From Streptosporangium sandarakinum (GTDB lineage: Bacteria > Actinomycetota > Actinomycetes > Streptosporangiales > Streptosporangiaceae): a stretch of 64,000 bases of DNA. The translations under genes and the position numbers were made by a program. The notes under the pieces were generated by a model. That model did no database searches, was not told where the DNA came from, and saw nothing but the letters and a program-made list of their open reading frames with translations. Shown piece by piece: positions 1 through 7,636 of the stretch (position 1 is the first letter of the stretch; each line of letters starts with the position of its first letter). The stretch lies in NCBI RefSeq assembly GCF_013409935.1, contig NZ_JACCCO010000003.1, positions 434,001 to 498,000 of the forward strand, given 5' to 3'.

Positions 1-96
1 GCGTCGCGGAGCGACCCGCGGCTGCGCAAGGAACTGCAGAACAGGTGGAAGACCATCCACAAGGAGATGCGCAAGCCCGGCCGGATCCGGCCCTAG
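1..96 (+). CDS. C-terminal end of an unidentified protein (5' truncated by window edge)
   Basis: Frame 1 is open from the first base to a TAG stop at 94-96, giving 31 residues. They are rich in Arg and Lys and end in GRIRP. No domain can be recognised from so short a tail. A strong rho-independent-type hairpin about 120 bases downstream (216-256) supports this being the true 3' end of a plus-strand gene. The function is unknown. Confidence 0.5.
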   Translation, partial: ASRSDPRLRKELQNRWKTIHKEMRKPGRIRP

Positions 97-215
97 GCGT
101 GTCGCCCGGCCGGGCGGGCCCGGCGCGCCGCCCGGTCCGAGCGGGATCCGCGGGCGGGTCCGGCCGGGAACGCCCTGCGCGCGGGGCCGGCCGGGCCCGT
201 CCCGGGGGTGAGACG

Positions 216-256
216 CCGAAGCCCCCGCCCGGCGGAGGGCCGGGCGGGGGCTTCGG
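216..256 (+). terminator. Strong hairpin terminator of the upstream gene
   Basis: A perfect 18-bp stem (216-233 with 239-256) encloses a 5-base loop. It is almost pure G/C and has no clear U tract, as is usual in high-GC actinomycetes. It lies 120 bases downstream of the TAG that ends the plus-strand gene at the window edge. Confidence 0.6.
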
Positions 257-371
257 GAAGCGGAGGGGTCCACCGGGACGACCGGCCGGACCGAAGGCCG
301 CGGGAGGCGTATCCGGCGGGATCGCCGGAAGGGAGCCGCGGGAGGCGGAACCGGGAAGGACCTTACCTGCC

Positions 372-400
372 GGGTGTTCCGCCTCCTGGGCGGAACACCC
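372..400. terminator. Hairpin terminator (distal of two) downstream of the WhiB gene
   Basis: A 12-bp perfect inverted repeat (372-383 with 389-400) has a 5-base loop TCCTG. It lies beyond the 3' end of the minus-strand WhiB gene and facing the plus-strand gene at the window edge, so it can act in both directions. Confidence 0.6.
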
Positions 401-414
401 TGATCGTGCGGCGA

Positions 415-449
415 CGTGTGATCCCGCGCCGGAACGGCGGGATCACACG
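415..449. terminator. Hairpin terminator (proximal) downstream of the WhiB gene
   Basis: A 13-bp perfect inverted repeat (415-427 with 437-449) has a 9-base loop. It begins 26 bases past the WhiB stop codon and is the first hairpin met by WhiB transcription. With the stems at 372-400 and 216-256 it makes a tandem barrier between two genes that read toward each other. Confidence 0.65.
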
Positions 450-475
450 CGGGGGAAGCCGGGTGGAGGTGTTGC

Positions 476-790
476 TCAGGCGACGGCGCTGATGCCGGCG
501 CTGGCGGCACGACGCATGCGACGGCGACGCTCGGAGGCGCGCTCGTCCTCGTTCAGGCCGCCCCAGGTGCCGTACTTCTCCGGACGCGACAGCGCGTAGT
601 CGAGGCACTCGGCGCGGACGGGGCACTGGGCGCAGATGGCCTTGGCCTTCCGCTCGCGGATGTCGCGCTCAGGCTGGCGCTCGCCGTCGGGACCGAAGAA
701 GAGCACGAGGTCCTCACCCCGGCACGCGGCGTCATCCTGCCAGCCCCAGCTGGGCCGAGGACGGGCGGTCTGCCGGCGTACCTGAGACAT
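476..790 (-). CDS. WhiB-family iron-sulfur transcriptional regulator
   Basis: This 104-residue protein has the four cysteines that bind the WhiB [4Fe-4S] cluster: C23, then C53, C56 and C62 in CxxCPVRAEC. The family turn GTWGG follows at 74-78, and then an Arg-rich tail (ERRRRMRR) that contacts DNA or the sigma factor. The start was chosen at ATG 788-790 because AAAGGTGG sits 8 bases upstream; a longer in-frame start at 865 lacks a ribosome site. WhiB-like proteins act with the principal sigma factor in development, redox sensing or stress. Which paralogue this is cannot be decided from the sequence alone. Two terminators follow the gene. Confidence 0.93.
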   Translation of the reverse strand: MSQVRRQTARPRPSWGWQDDAACRGEDLVLFFGPDGERQPERDIRERKAKAICAQCPVRAECLDYALSRPEKYGTWGGLNEDERASERRRRMRRAASAGISAVA

Positions 791-895
791 GAGAAAACCA
801 CCTTTTACGTGAGAGGTAATTCGGGTTGATGCCGCATTGGACGTTTGTGGCGTCCCTGATTCCAACGCCGGGATTGCCCGTGATGTTCCCTCAGG

Positions 896-1846
896 TCAGG
901 CGAGAGCGGGCGTGGCGTACCGCACAGGCGTGAGCCTGTCCAGCGTGACCAGCCGATAGGTGGTGACCGTCTCGGCGCAAGCCGTACCACATGGCGTTGT
1001 GAGCGTCATGGGCTCGACCACCACCCGGAAACGAGCGTCGCCACCGCGCACGAGGACTTCGGTGGTGACGCCGTCCGACCTGGAGGACTCCACGGCCACT
1101 CCACCGACCGAGAGCTCGCCCGTATGGGCGCGGACGAAATGCTCAGCGGCCTGCGACGGCTCGGGGATGCCCGCGCGTCCCCGGAAACGGTCGAGGATGA
1201 CCTCGCCGGACCGGTACGCATCGACTGCCGCGATCGCAGCAGCCTGAGACATGCTGCCGTAGTAAAGCCCGTGTGGCAAGCACACGAGGTTGGCGGCATA
1301 GCGATCGCCGCCAACATGTGATGTTTCCCATATTCTGTCCGGCAAAACCTCTGCCAAGGACCGAGCCAGGGGCAGTCCAATGCGGGCGCAGCACGCGTTG
1401 CGCTTGGCATGCGTGCACACCAGAAAAACCGGCTCACTCACAAGTATGCAGGACTCCGGGACCACTCCGGCCACCAGCGCGTCCATGTCAAGATCGGATG
1501 GACCTGCGATGACGCCCTCGGCGATCCACGGCTCGGGGGCCGTGGCGTCGGCGACCATGACGTGGATCCCGCCCGTCACGGGCTTCCGGTGCCCCGGGCG
1601 GCGGATGAGCTGGGGCCGGATGCCGAGGTTCTGCGCCCGTCTGATAAGCGCGTGAATTTCCTCGGGCAGCCGGCAGTCCTCCAGGTGCGAGGCCCACGGG
1701 CCGGAGTGCTCGATGAGCAGCCAGAAGCGGGCCCCCACCGTCGCGCTGGCGAGAACCGGCAGGTCACCGGTGTGACAGCCCGCGGGATGCGAGCAACTTC
1801 CTGCCCACGCCCGCCTGTCCGTTCCCGAAACGCACCCCGAGCTCAC
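896..1846 (-). CDS. Sucraseferredoxin-like (Suc-Fer) protein, iron-regulated
   Basis: This 316-residue protein belongs to the sucrase/ferredoxin-like family, which has a thioredoxin-like [2Fe-2S] ferredoxin fold. Visible signatures are C18 and C24 near the N-terminus, the cysteine group at 144-153 (CTHAKRNACC), and ETSHVGGDRYAAN at about 174-186. The start is GTG 1844-1846, preceded by AGGAGGGG; longer in-frame extensions have no ribosome site. An iron box lies 17 bases upstream of the GTG, so the gene should be repressed by an IdeR/DmdR regulator with Fe2+. Family members occur near siderophore genes and have been proposed to help reduce ferric siderophores. No siderophore gene is seen nearby. 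Confidence 0.85.
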   Translation of the reverse strand: MSSGCVSGTDRRAWAGSCSHPAGCHTGDLPVLASATVGARFWLLIEHSGPWASHLEDCRLPEEIHALIRRAQNLGIRPQLIRRPGHRKPVTGGIHVMVADATAPEPWIAEGVIAGPSDLDMDALVAGVVPESCILVSEPVFLVCTHAKRNACCARIGLPLARSLAEVLPDRIWETSHVGGDRYAANLVCLPHGLYYGSMSQAAAIAAVDAYRSGEVILDRFRGRAGIPEPSQAAEHFVRAHTGELSVGGVAVESSRSDGVTTEVLVRGGDARFRVVVEPMTLTTPCGTACAETVTTYRLVTLDRLTPVRYATPALA

Positions 1847-1862
1847 GCACCCCTCCTTCGAC

Positions 1863-1881
1863 TTAGGTGAGACTAACCTAA
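1863..1881 (-). promoter_or_regulatory. Iron box (IdeR/DmdR1 operator)
   Basis: The 19-bp sequence TTAGGTGAGACTAACCTAA matches the actinobacterial iron-box consensus TTAGGTTAGGCTAACCTAA at 17 of 19 positions, with palindromic arms TTAGGT/ACCTAA. It lies 16 bases upstream of the sucraseferredoxin-like GTG, in the promoter position expected of an Fe2+-dependent repressor site. Confidence 0.85.
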
Positions 1882-2159
1882 TTGATCGGCGGGTGTGGCG
1901 TGAGGTGTGAGTGTGCTCTGTTCCGTCGCGCCCCGGGCGGCGCGGCCGGAGAAGGGTCGACGGAGGTCCGGTGTCAAGGCTTCGGGGCTGAGAGATCTCT
2001 GTGAGAAATCTCCCGCCCCAAGCATGGTCAGGAGATCCTGTCAAGAGGCGGACGGAAATCCGTACGCCGTCAAGGGCCGAACGGCCCGTACTCCGGGGCC
2101 TCCGGTACCGCGTCCCACGGCGTCCGGGGCCGGAAGGTGTCCAGGGCCGGAAGGCGTCC

Positions 2160-2216
2160 GGGGCCGGCCGGTTCCGCGTTCCGGGTCGGCCGGGGCCGGC
2201 CGGTTCCGCGTTCCGG
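2160..2216. repeat. 25-bp direct repeat, two copies
   Basis: The two copies, at 2160-2184 and 2192-2216, are identical and start 32 bases apart. A related GGCCGGAAGG motif also occurs twice just upstream. The repeat is immediately downstream of the glpD stop, and its function is unknown. Confidence 0.6.
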
Positions 2217-2227
2217 AGCGGCCGGAG

Positions 2228-3808
2228 TCAGCCGGTCCCGCGTTCCAGGGCGGCCAGGGCCGCGGGCATGGCCGCCGCCCTGTCCTCCGGCACGAGGCCG
2301 ATCCGGGTCCGGCGGTCGAGGAGGTCCCCGGCGTCCAGCGCCCCCTCGTGCCGGACCGCCCAGACCAGCTCGGCGCCGGTGACGCCGGTCGGCAGCGGCT
2401 CGGCCAGCGCCGGGTCCCCGGCCGCCAGCGACCGCACCGCCGCCGCCTCGGCGCCGTACCGCGCCACCAGCCGCCCCCGCGCCGCCACGCCCGGCGGGAG
2501 GTACCCGACGAGGGGCAGCCGCGCCGTACGGCTCGCCCCGGCGGGCAGGCCCCGCAGCCGCACCACGAGGTCGACCGCGTCCTCGGCCATCCGCCGGTAG
2601 GTGGTCAGCTTGCCGCCCACGACCGTGACCGCCCCGCCGGGGGAGGCCAGCAGCGCGTGCCGCCGTGACAGGTCGGCGGTGCGCCCGCCGTCCCCGTCCC
2701 GCCCGCCGATCCCGTCGCGCCCGCCTCCGCCGAGGAGCGGGCGCAGCCCGGCGAAGGCCCCGGCGACGTCCTCGCGCCGGATCTCCGCGGCCAGCACCGA
2801 GTTGAGCACGCCGAGCAGGAACGCCACGTCCTCCTCCGGCGCCTCCGGCACGTCGGGGACCGGCCCGTCCACCGGCTCGTCGGTCAGGCCGACGTAGACG
2901 CGGCCGTCGTCCTGGGGCAGGACCAGCGCGAACCGGTTGCTCTCCCCGGGGATCGGCACGTGCAGCCCGGCCCGCAGACCGGGGAGGGTCTCCGGGCGCA
3001 GCACGAGGTGGGTGCCGCGCGAGGGCCGCAGCGGGATGCCCGGGTCGAGGCCGGCGGCCCAGACCCCGGTGGCGTTGACCGTCGCCCGGGCGCGGATCGT
3101 GAAGACGTCGCCGGTCAGCTCGTCGCGGACCTCGGCGCCGTCCCCGGCCAGCGCGAGGGCCCGGCAGCGGGTCAGGATCCTGGCCCCGTGCGCGGCGGCC
3201 GTCCTGGCCAGCGCCACCACCAGGCGCGCGTCGTCGTTCAGCCGCCCGTCCCAGGACAGCAGCGCGCCGCGCAGGCCGTCCGGCGCCAGCGGCGCGGCCA
3301 GCTCCAGCGCCCGCCGGGCGGGGATCCGCGCGGGGCCGGGCAGCAGCGCGCGGGGCGTGCCCGCCGCCGCCCGCAGCCCGTCGCCGAGCCGGTAGCCGGC
3401 CATCACCGTCGCCGCCCGGGAACGGGAGACCCGCGGGGTCAGCGGCAGCAGGTACGGCGCGGCCCGCACCAGGTGCGGGGCGGTGCGGGCGAGCAGCACA
3501 CCGCGCTCCACCGCGCTCTCCCGGGCCACCCCGACCTGCCCCCTGGCCAGGTAGCGCAGCCCGCCGTGGATCATCTTCGAGCTCCACCGGGAGGTGCCGA
3601 ACGCCAGGTCGCAGGCGTCGATCGCGGCCACCGACAGGCCGCGGGAGGCGGCGTCGAGCGCCGCCCCGGCGCCGGTCGCGCCCAGGCCGACCACCAGCAC
3701 GTCGACCACGAGGCCGCGCGTCTCGGCCAGCTCGCGCGCCCGGCGGGCGGCGTTGAGGGAGGAGCCCGGAAGCGACGGGCCGGGGAAGCCGGGGGCGGGG
3801 GAGCTCAC
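2228..3808 (-). CDS. glpD: FAD-dependent glycerol-3-phosphate dehydrogenase
   Basis: This 526-residue flavoprotein oxidises sn-glycerol 3-phosphate to dihydroxyacetone phosphate at the membrane. The N-terminal Rossmann motif GLGATGAG (41-48) binds FAD, and GTSRWSSKMIHGGLRYL (71-87) is the classic GlpD/GlpA signature. A second FAD segment, GGKLTTYRRMAEDAV, lies near residue 400, before the C-terminal helical domain. The start is GTG 3806-3808, overlapping the TetR stop (GTGA), so the two are translationally coupled. The divergent gene is an alkyl-DHAP-synthase-like enzyme that would use DHAP-derived substrate. The TetR protein probably controls both. Confidence 0.9.
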   Translation of the reverse strand: MSSPAPGFPGPSLPGSSLNAARRARELAETRGLVVDVLVVGLGATGAGAALDAASRGLSVAAIDACDLAFGTSRWSSKMIHGGLRYLARGQVGVARESAVERGVLLARTAPHLVRAAPYLLPLTPRVSRSRAATVMAGYRLGDGLRAAAGTPRALLPGPARIPARRALELAAPLAPDGLRGALLSWDGRLNDDARLVVALARTAAAHGARILTRCRALALAGDGAEVRDELTGDVFTIRARATVNATGVWAAGLDPGIPLRPSRGTHLVLRPETLPGLRAGLHVPIPGESNRFALVLPQDDGRVYVGLTDEPVDGPVPDVPEAPEEDVAFLLGVLNSVLAAEIRREDVAGAFAGLRPLLGGGGRDGIGGRDGDGGRTADLSRRHALLASPGGAVTVVGGKLTTYRRMAEDAVDLVVRLRGLPAGASRTARLPLVGYLPPGVAARGRLVARYGAEAAAVRSLAAGDPALAEPLPTGVTGAELVWAVRHEGALDAGDLLDRRTRIGLVPEDRAAAMPAALAALERGTG

Positions 3809-4362
3809 GGTCGCAGGTACCTCTCCAGGAGGGTGGCGAGTTCGTCGTCCAGCTCGCCGGGGGAGGCCGGGGCGAGCACCGCCGGACCCGACAGCAGGAA
3901 CGACTGGGCGGTCAGCAGCACGGTCCCGGCCAGCCGCGCCGGGTCGCCGGGCCGTACGGCGCCCAGCTCCTGCCCGCGCGCGACGGACTCCGCCACGAGC
4001 GCCAGCATGGCGTCCTGGCTGGCTCCCCGGCGGCGCAGCAGGTACGGCAGGAGCAGCTCGGGATCCACCTCGACGATCTTCCGCCAGAGCGGGTGGCCGC
4101 GCAGGGCCCGCACCACCCCGACCGCCGCGGCGACCGGGTCGTCCCCGGCGAACCGGCCGGCGACGAGCGTCCACTCGCGGGTCATCAGGTCGGCGACCAG
4201 CGCGCGGACGTCCGGCCAGCGGCGGTAGATCGTCATCCGGGAGACCCCGGCCCGCCGCGCCACGTCGGTGAGCGTGGTGCGCCGCACGCCGACCGCGAGC
4301 ACCATCTCGCGGGCGGCGTCGAGAACGGGATCGGGGTCGCGGGCGGGGCCGCCGGTGTCCAT
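3805..4362 (-). CDS. TetR-family repressor of the glpD / AGPS-like locus
   Basis: This 185-residue TetR-family regulator has its N-terminal helix-turn-helix at about 29-51 (TTLTDVARRAGVSRMTIYRRW) and a ligand-binding C-terminal domain. The start chosen is ATG 4360-4362. An upstream ATG at 4389 would put the coding region across the operator at 4373-4395, so it is less likely. The stop overlaps the GTG of glpD by 4 bases. Position, coupling and the palindrome upstream suggest it represses itself, glpD and the divergent flavoprotein gene. The ligand is unknown; a lipid or glycerol metabolite is a guess from context. Confidence 0.88.
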   Translation of the reverse strand: MDTGGPARDPDPVLDAAREMVLAVGVRRTTLTDVARRAGVSRMTIYRRWPDVRALVADLMTREWTLVAGRFAGDDPVAAAVGVVRALRGHPLWRKIVEVDPELLLPYLLRRRGASQDAMLALVAESVARGQELGAVRPGDPARLAGTVLLTAQSFLLSGPAVLAPASPGELDDELATLLERYLRP

Positions 4363-4372
4363 GACCACATTG

Positions 4373-4395
4373 TGACGGATGGACGTCATCTGTCA
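4373..4395. promoter_or_regulatory. Putative TetR operator in the divergent promoter
   Basis: A 23-bp palindrome has half-sites TGACGGATG and CATCTGTCA (9 bp each, one mismatch) around a 5-base spacer. It lies between the divergent starts of the TetR gene and the AGPS-like gene, overlapping where the promoters should be. Half-site length and centre fit a TetR dimer site. Confidence 0.6.
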
Positions 4396-4417
4396 CAGTG
4401 TAGACGTGGAGACTCCG

Positions 4418-6019
4418 ATGACCGCCGCCGCCGAACCGATGCTCTGGTCGGGCTGGGGCGACCCCGCGCGGGCCGCCGAGCTGCCCGAACCGGTCCGCCG
4501 CCTGCTGGGCGACCTGCTGGGCGTCCGCGCGCCGGACACCCCCGCCGCGGCCCTCGACGAGGTGCGGCTGCCCGGCACGGCGCTCCCCGCGCCGGTCGTG
4601 GCCGAGCTGGAGGAGGCCGTCGGCGCCGGGCACGTCCGCCGCGACCACGAGACCCGCGTCCGGCACACCCGGGGCAAGTCCACCCCCGACCTGCTGCGCA
4701 TCCGCGCCGGGGACGGCTCGGACGCCCCCGACGCCGTCGTGCTGCCCGGCTCCCACGACGAGGTGCTGGCGGTGCTGCGGATCTGCGCCGCGCACCGGGT
4801 GGCCGTCGTGCCGTTCGGCGGCGGCACCTCGGTCGTCGGCGGCCTGGCGGCCGACCGGCGCGGCTTCGCCGGGGTCGTCGCGCTGGACGTCTCACGGCTG
4901 AACCGGCTGGTGTCGGTGGACGCCGAGTCCATGGTCGCCGAGCTGGAGCCGGGGCTGCGCGCGCCGCAGGCCGAGCGGCTGCTGGCCGGGCACGGGTTCA
5001 CCCTGGGGCACTTCCCCCAGTCGTTCGAGTACGCGACGCTGGGCGGCTTCGCCGCGGCCCGCTCCAGCGGGCAGGCGTCGGCGGGCTACGGCCGGTTCGA
5101 CGACATGGTCGTCGGCATGACCGTGGCCACTCCGCGCGGCACCCTGGAGCTGGGCCGCGCGCCCAAGTCGGCCGCCGGGCCCGACCTGCGCCAGGTGATC
5201 CTCGGCTCCGAGGGCGCGTTCGGGGTGATCACCTCGCTGCGGCTGCGGGTGCGCCGGGCCCCCGCCGAGCGTCTCTACGAGGGCTGGCGGTTCCCGTCGT
5301 TCGCGCAGGGGACGGCCGCGCTGCGGCGTCTCGCCCAGGACGGCCCCGTGCCCACCGTGCTGCGCCTGTCCGACGAGACCGAGACGATGGTCGGCCTGGC
5401 CAGGCCGGACGAGCTGGGCGGCCTCGCGGCCGGCGCGGGCTGCCTGGCCGTCACGGGCTACGAGGGCGAGCCGGGGGAGGCGCGGGCGCGGCGGGACGCC
5501 GCCGCGGAGATGCTGGCCGGGCTCGGCGGCACCTGCCTGGGCCCGGACCCGGGCGAGTCGTGGGCCCGGGGCCGCTACTCCGCCCCCTACCTGCGCGACT
5601 CCCTGCTCGGGGCCGGGGCCACCGTGGAGACGCTGGAGACGGCCGGGTTCTGGTCCGCCCTGCCCGGCCTCTACGACGCCGTACGGCTGTCGCTCCAGGG
5701 CTCCCTGGGCTCGCCGCTGGTGATGTGCCACGTCTCCCACGTGTACGGCACCGGCGCCTCGCTGTACTTCACGGTCGTCACGGCCCAGTCGGCCGACCCG
5801 CTGGGGCAGTGGGAGGCGGCCAAGAAGGCGGTGAACGAGGCGATCGTCGCGGCCGGGGGCACGATCTCCCACCACCACGGCGTCGGCCGCGACCACCGGG
5901 ACGCCTACGCCGCCGAGATCGGCGAGCTGGGCGTGGAGATCCTCCGGGGGATCAAGGACCGGCTTGACCCGGACGGCGTCCTCAACCCGGGGGCGCTGGT
6001 CGCCCCGGCGCCGGACTGA
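4418..6019 (+). CDS. FAD-binding oxidase, alkyldihydroxyacetonephosphate synthase-like
   Basis: This 533-residue vanillyl-alcohol-oxidase-family flavoprotein has the FAD-binding PCMH motif PFGGGTSVVGG at 132-142. The C-terminal HHHGVGRDH at 485-493 is the histidine signature of alkyl-DHAP synthases, where it forms the active site, and the DPDGVLNPG end is also typical. AGPS exchanges the acyl chain of acyl-DHAP for a fatty alcohol, making the first ether-lipid intermediate. The start ATG 4418 has GGAG 6 bases upstream; GTG 4406 and ATG 4379 are alternatives, the latter inside the operator. Facing glpD, which makes DHAP, supports a lipid role. An FAD-linked 2-hydroxyacid dehydrogenase is the alternative. 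Confidence 0.8.
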   Translation: MTAAAEPMLWSGWGDPARAAELPEPVRRLLGDLLGVRAPDTPAAALDEVRLPGTALPAPVVAELEEAVGAGHVRRDHETRVRHTRGKSTPDLLRIRAGDGSDAPDAVVLPGSHDEVLAVLRICAAHRVAVVPFGGGTSVVGGLAADRRGFAGVVALDVSRLNRLVSVDAESMVAELEPGLRAPQAERLLAGHGFTLGHFPQSFEYATLGGFAAARSSGQASAGYGRFDDMVVGMTVATPRGTLELGRAPKSAAGPDLRQVILGSEGAFGVITSLRLRVRRAPAERLYEGWRFPSFAQGTAALRRLAQDGPVPTVLRLSDETETMVGLARPDELGGLAAGAGCLAVTGYEGEPGEARARRDAAAEMLAGLGGTCLGPDPGESWARGRYSAPYLRDSLLGAGATVETLETAGFWSALPGLYDAVRLSLQGSLGSPLVMCHVSHVYGTGASLYFTVVTAQSADPLGQWEAAKKAVNEAIVAAGGTISHHHGVGRDHRDAYAAEIGELGVEILRGIKDRLDPDGVLNPGALVAPAPD

Positions 6020-6095
6020 GCGGCGGGCCGGCGCCGGCCGGTTCGGACTTCCCGGGATTTTCCGGGGAATTATCTACCCCCGCCGGAGCGGCCGA

Positions 6096-6160
6096 TCTAT
6101 GATCATCTGCCTTGACATCCTCCCCGCCTGAAGGGCGGGGGATTCCAACCCGCTTCCTAC
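6096..6160 (-). ncRNA. Predicted 3' end of the omega RNA (right-end element RNA) and its guide
   Basis: On the minus strand, just past the tnpB stop, the right end folds into CCCCGCC-CTTCA-GGCGGGG (complement of 6122-6140) and ends GAGGATGTCAA at 6112. In characterised TnpB systems the omega RNA ends there, and the next 16 or so bases (about 6111 down to 6096) serve as guide. The RNA start was not determined. This call rests on position and on the known biology of the family. Confidence 0.4.
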
Positions 6161-7453
6161 GCGATGAGGAGAGCGGGATGGGGTTCGCGGTGCACCGGCC
6201 CGGTGACCCGGGGCCCTTCCCGCGCAGCCACGGCATGCCCTGCCGCGTGTGCGATGTTGCGTGCGGCGTTCACATCGGCGTGCCCGGCGTGATGGCAGGA
6301 GCGGCACCGGAAGCGCGCTTGGCTCTCACGCGCCCTCCGGTCCACGAACCCGCACGCCGAACAGCGCTGACTGGTGAACGCCGGATCGACCCGGATGACC
6401 CGGCCGGGCGCCTTGTCCTCCAGGCGGGTGACGAGCAGACCCCAGCCATTGGCCAGGATGCCGCGGTTCAGCCCGGCCTTCTGTCGCACCCCGCGGCCCG
6501 GCTTCTCGGCCGTGCCGCGGGCCGATCGGGTCATCGCGGCGATCTTGAGGTCCTCGACCGCGATGACGTCGAACCGGCGGGCCAGATCGGTGCTGGTCTT
6601 CTCCACCCAGTCCTTACGCCGGTCCTTGCGCCGCGCCTTGAGCCGGGCGAGGGCGGCCTTGACCTTCGCCCGCCGGGCCGAGCCGGGCTTGGCGCGGGCG
6701 AGCCTGCGCTCCAAGCGCCGCAGCCGCGCCTGCTCGGTCTGCCGCAGGGGTTGGACGGTGAGCAGTTCACCGGTGGACAACGCCGCCGAGACCACCACGC
6801 CCCGATCCACCCCCACGACCTCGCCGTTGCCGGGTGCGGGAACCGGGACGGGGACGGCGGCGAAGGCGACATGCCAGCGCCCGGACCGGTCCCGGGTCAC
6901 CCGGTAGGACTTCACCCCGGCCGGAACGGGCCGCGACCAGCGGAACCGCACCCAGCCCACCTTGGGGACGCGGACCTCGCCGACGTGGCGCGACAGGCGC
7001 CGCACGTCCTCGGCTTTGACGGCGACGATCCGAAAGCCTTCGCTGCGGCCGCGTTTGCGCCAGGTGGGCCGCTTGTGAGTGCCGCCGAAGAAGTTCGCCA
7101 TCGCCTGGGCGAAGTCCTTCAGCGCCTGCTGCTGCACGATGACCGACCCATCGGCCAGCCACGGGCAGGCGGCGCGGGCCTGGGTGAGCTGGCGGCACTG
7201 CTCGGCGAACCCCGGAGCACCGCCGCGTCCGGGCCACCAGAACGAATGCTGCTCGACCGCGAGGTTCCACACGTACCGGGCATGGCGGCAGTGCTCGGCC
7301 AGCGCCGCCTCCTGGACGGGGGTGGGCTGCAGCCGGTAACGGGACACGCACGGAATTTTACCGACTGTTACCGGACCGCTACCGGCGAAACGGGGAAGTT
7401 CCCGGTGTCCGGCCGCTCCGCGTTTCCTCCCCGTCCTGAAGGGCGGGGCTTTC
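6112..7453 (-). mobile_element. TnpB-only IS200/IS605-family element (IS1341 type)
   Basis: An intact tnpB on the minus strand is bounded on both sides by a related hairpin-forming sequence: 6119-6146 (CCTCCCCGCCTGAAGGGCGG and onward) and 7426-7453 (CCTCCCCGTCCTGAAGGGCG and onward), both in the same orientation. The right end, read on the minus strand, closes with the hairpin and GGATGTCAA at 6112-6120, the usual end of such elements in actinomycetes. No tnpA transposase is present, so it cannot move without help. Exact ends were inferred from the hairpins. It lies next to a C-terminal gene fragment at 7467-7550. Confidence 0.7.
6157..7347 (-). CDS. tnpB: TnpB RNA-guided endonuclease of an IS605-type element
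   Basis: This 396-residue TnpB has an N-terminal helix-turn-helix domain and an OrfB/RuvC-like nuclease with all three acidic residues present: D181 (VVGVDRGV), E265 (IAVEDL) and D358 (AGHADVNAARN). The zinc ribbon is CSAC (C329, C332) with CRSC (C348, C351). It therefore looks catalytically intact. TnpB proteins use an omega RNA derived from the right end of the element to cut DNA and help retain the element. GTG 7345-7347 was chosen because homologues start near SRYRLQPTP; a longer frame to 7455 runs into the end hairpin. Confidence 0.88.
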   Translation of the reverse strand: MSRYRLQPTPVQEAALAEHCRHARYVWNLAVEQHSFWWPGRGGAPGFAEQCRQLTQARAACPWLADGSVIVQQQALKDFAQAMANFFGGTHKRPTWRKRGRSEGFRIVAVKAEDVRRLSRHVGEVRVPKVGWVRFRWSRPVPAGVKSYRVTRDRSGRWHVAFAAVPVPVPAPGNGEVVGVDRGVVVSAALSTGELLTVQPLRQTEQARLRRLERRLARAKPGSARRAKVKAALARLKARRKDRRKDWVEKTSTDLARRFDVIAVEDLKIAAMTRSARGTAEKPGRGVRQKAGLNRGILANGWGLLVTRLEDKAPGRVIRVDPAFTSQRCSACGFVDRRARESQARFRCRSCHHAGHADVNAARNIAHAAGHAVAAREGPRVTGPVHREPHPALLIA

Positions 7454-7466
7454 ACGCTGCAGATTC

Positions 7467-7550
7467 ATGGTGACGGCGGGGCAGTGGCCCACGGCGAACA
7501 CCGGGACGCGGGTGTACGTCGACGACTTCACCATCGGCCGGCTGCCCTGA
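7467..7550 (+). pseudogene. Orphan C-terminal gene fragment beside the insertion
   Basis: An open frame ending in TGA at 7548-7550 encodes 27 residues reading MVTAGQWPTANTGTRVYVDD and ending FTIGRLP. This looks like the final beta strands of a secreted or carbohydrate-binding type domain rather than a free-standing protein. There is no ribosome site. The frame runs back into the tnpB element end at about 7453, so the rest of the gene was probably lost or displaced when the element arrived. The parent family is not identified. Confidence 0.35.
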
Positions 7551-7636
7551 CGGCGCCGGTTGCGGCCAACGAAAAATCTACATTGTAAAGGCGTCGGGCG
7601 CGGACAGGACGAGAACGATCCCCCGCCGACGACCGG

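Larger units (their letters stand above)
97..475. other. Non-coding terminator region
   Basis: This 379-base stretch between two facing genes holds three strong GC-rich hairpins (216-256, 372-400, 415-449). I see no credible gene: the open frames here are shadows of GC-rich non-coding sequence. Confidence 0.6.
1847..2227. other. Intergenic region with iron box, hairpin and a 25-bp direct repeat
   Basis: This 381-base region lies between glpD and the sucraseferredoxin gene. It holds the iron box (1863-1881), an imperfect hairpin at 1984-2019 (GGGGC/GCCCC plus GAGAT/ATCTC) placed as a glpD terminator, and a 25-bp direct repeat at 2160-2184 and 2192-2216. I see no supported gene. Confidence 0.5.
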
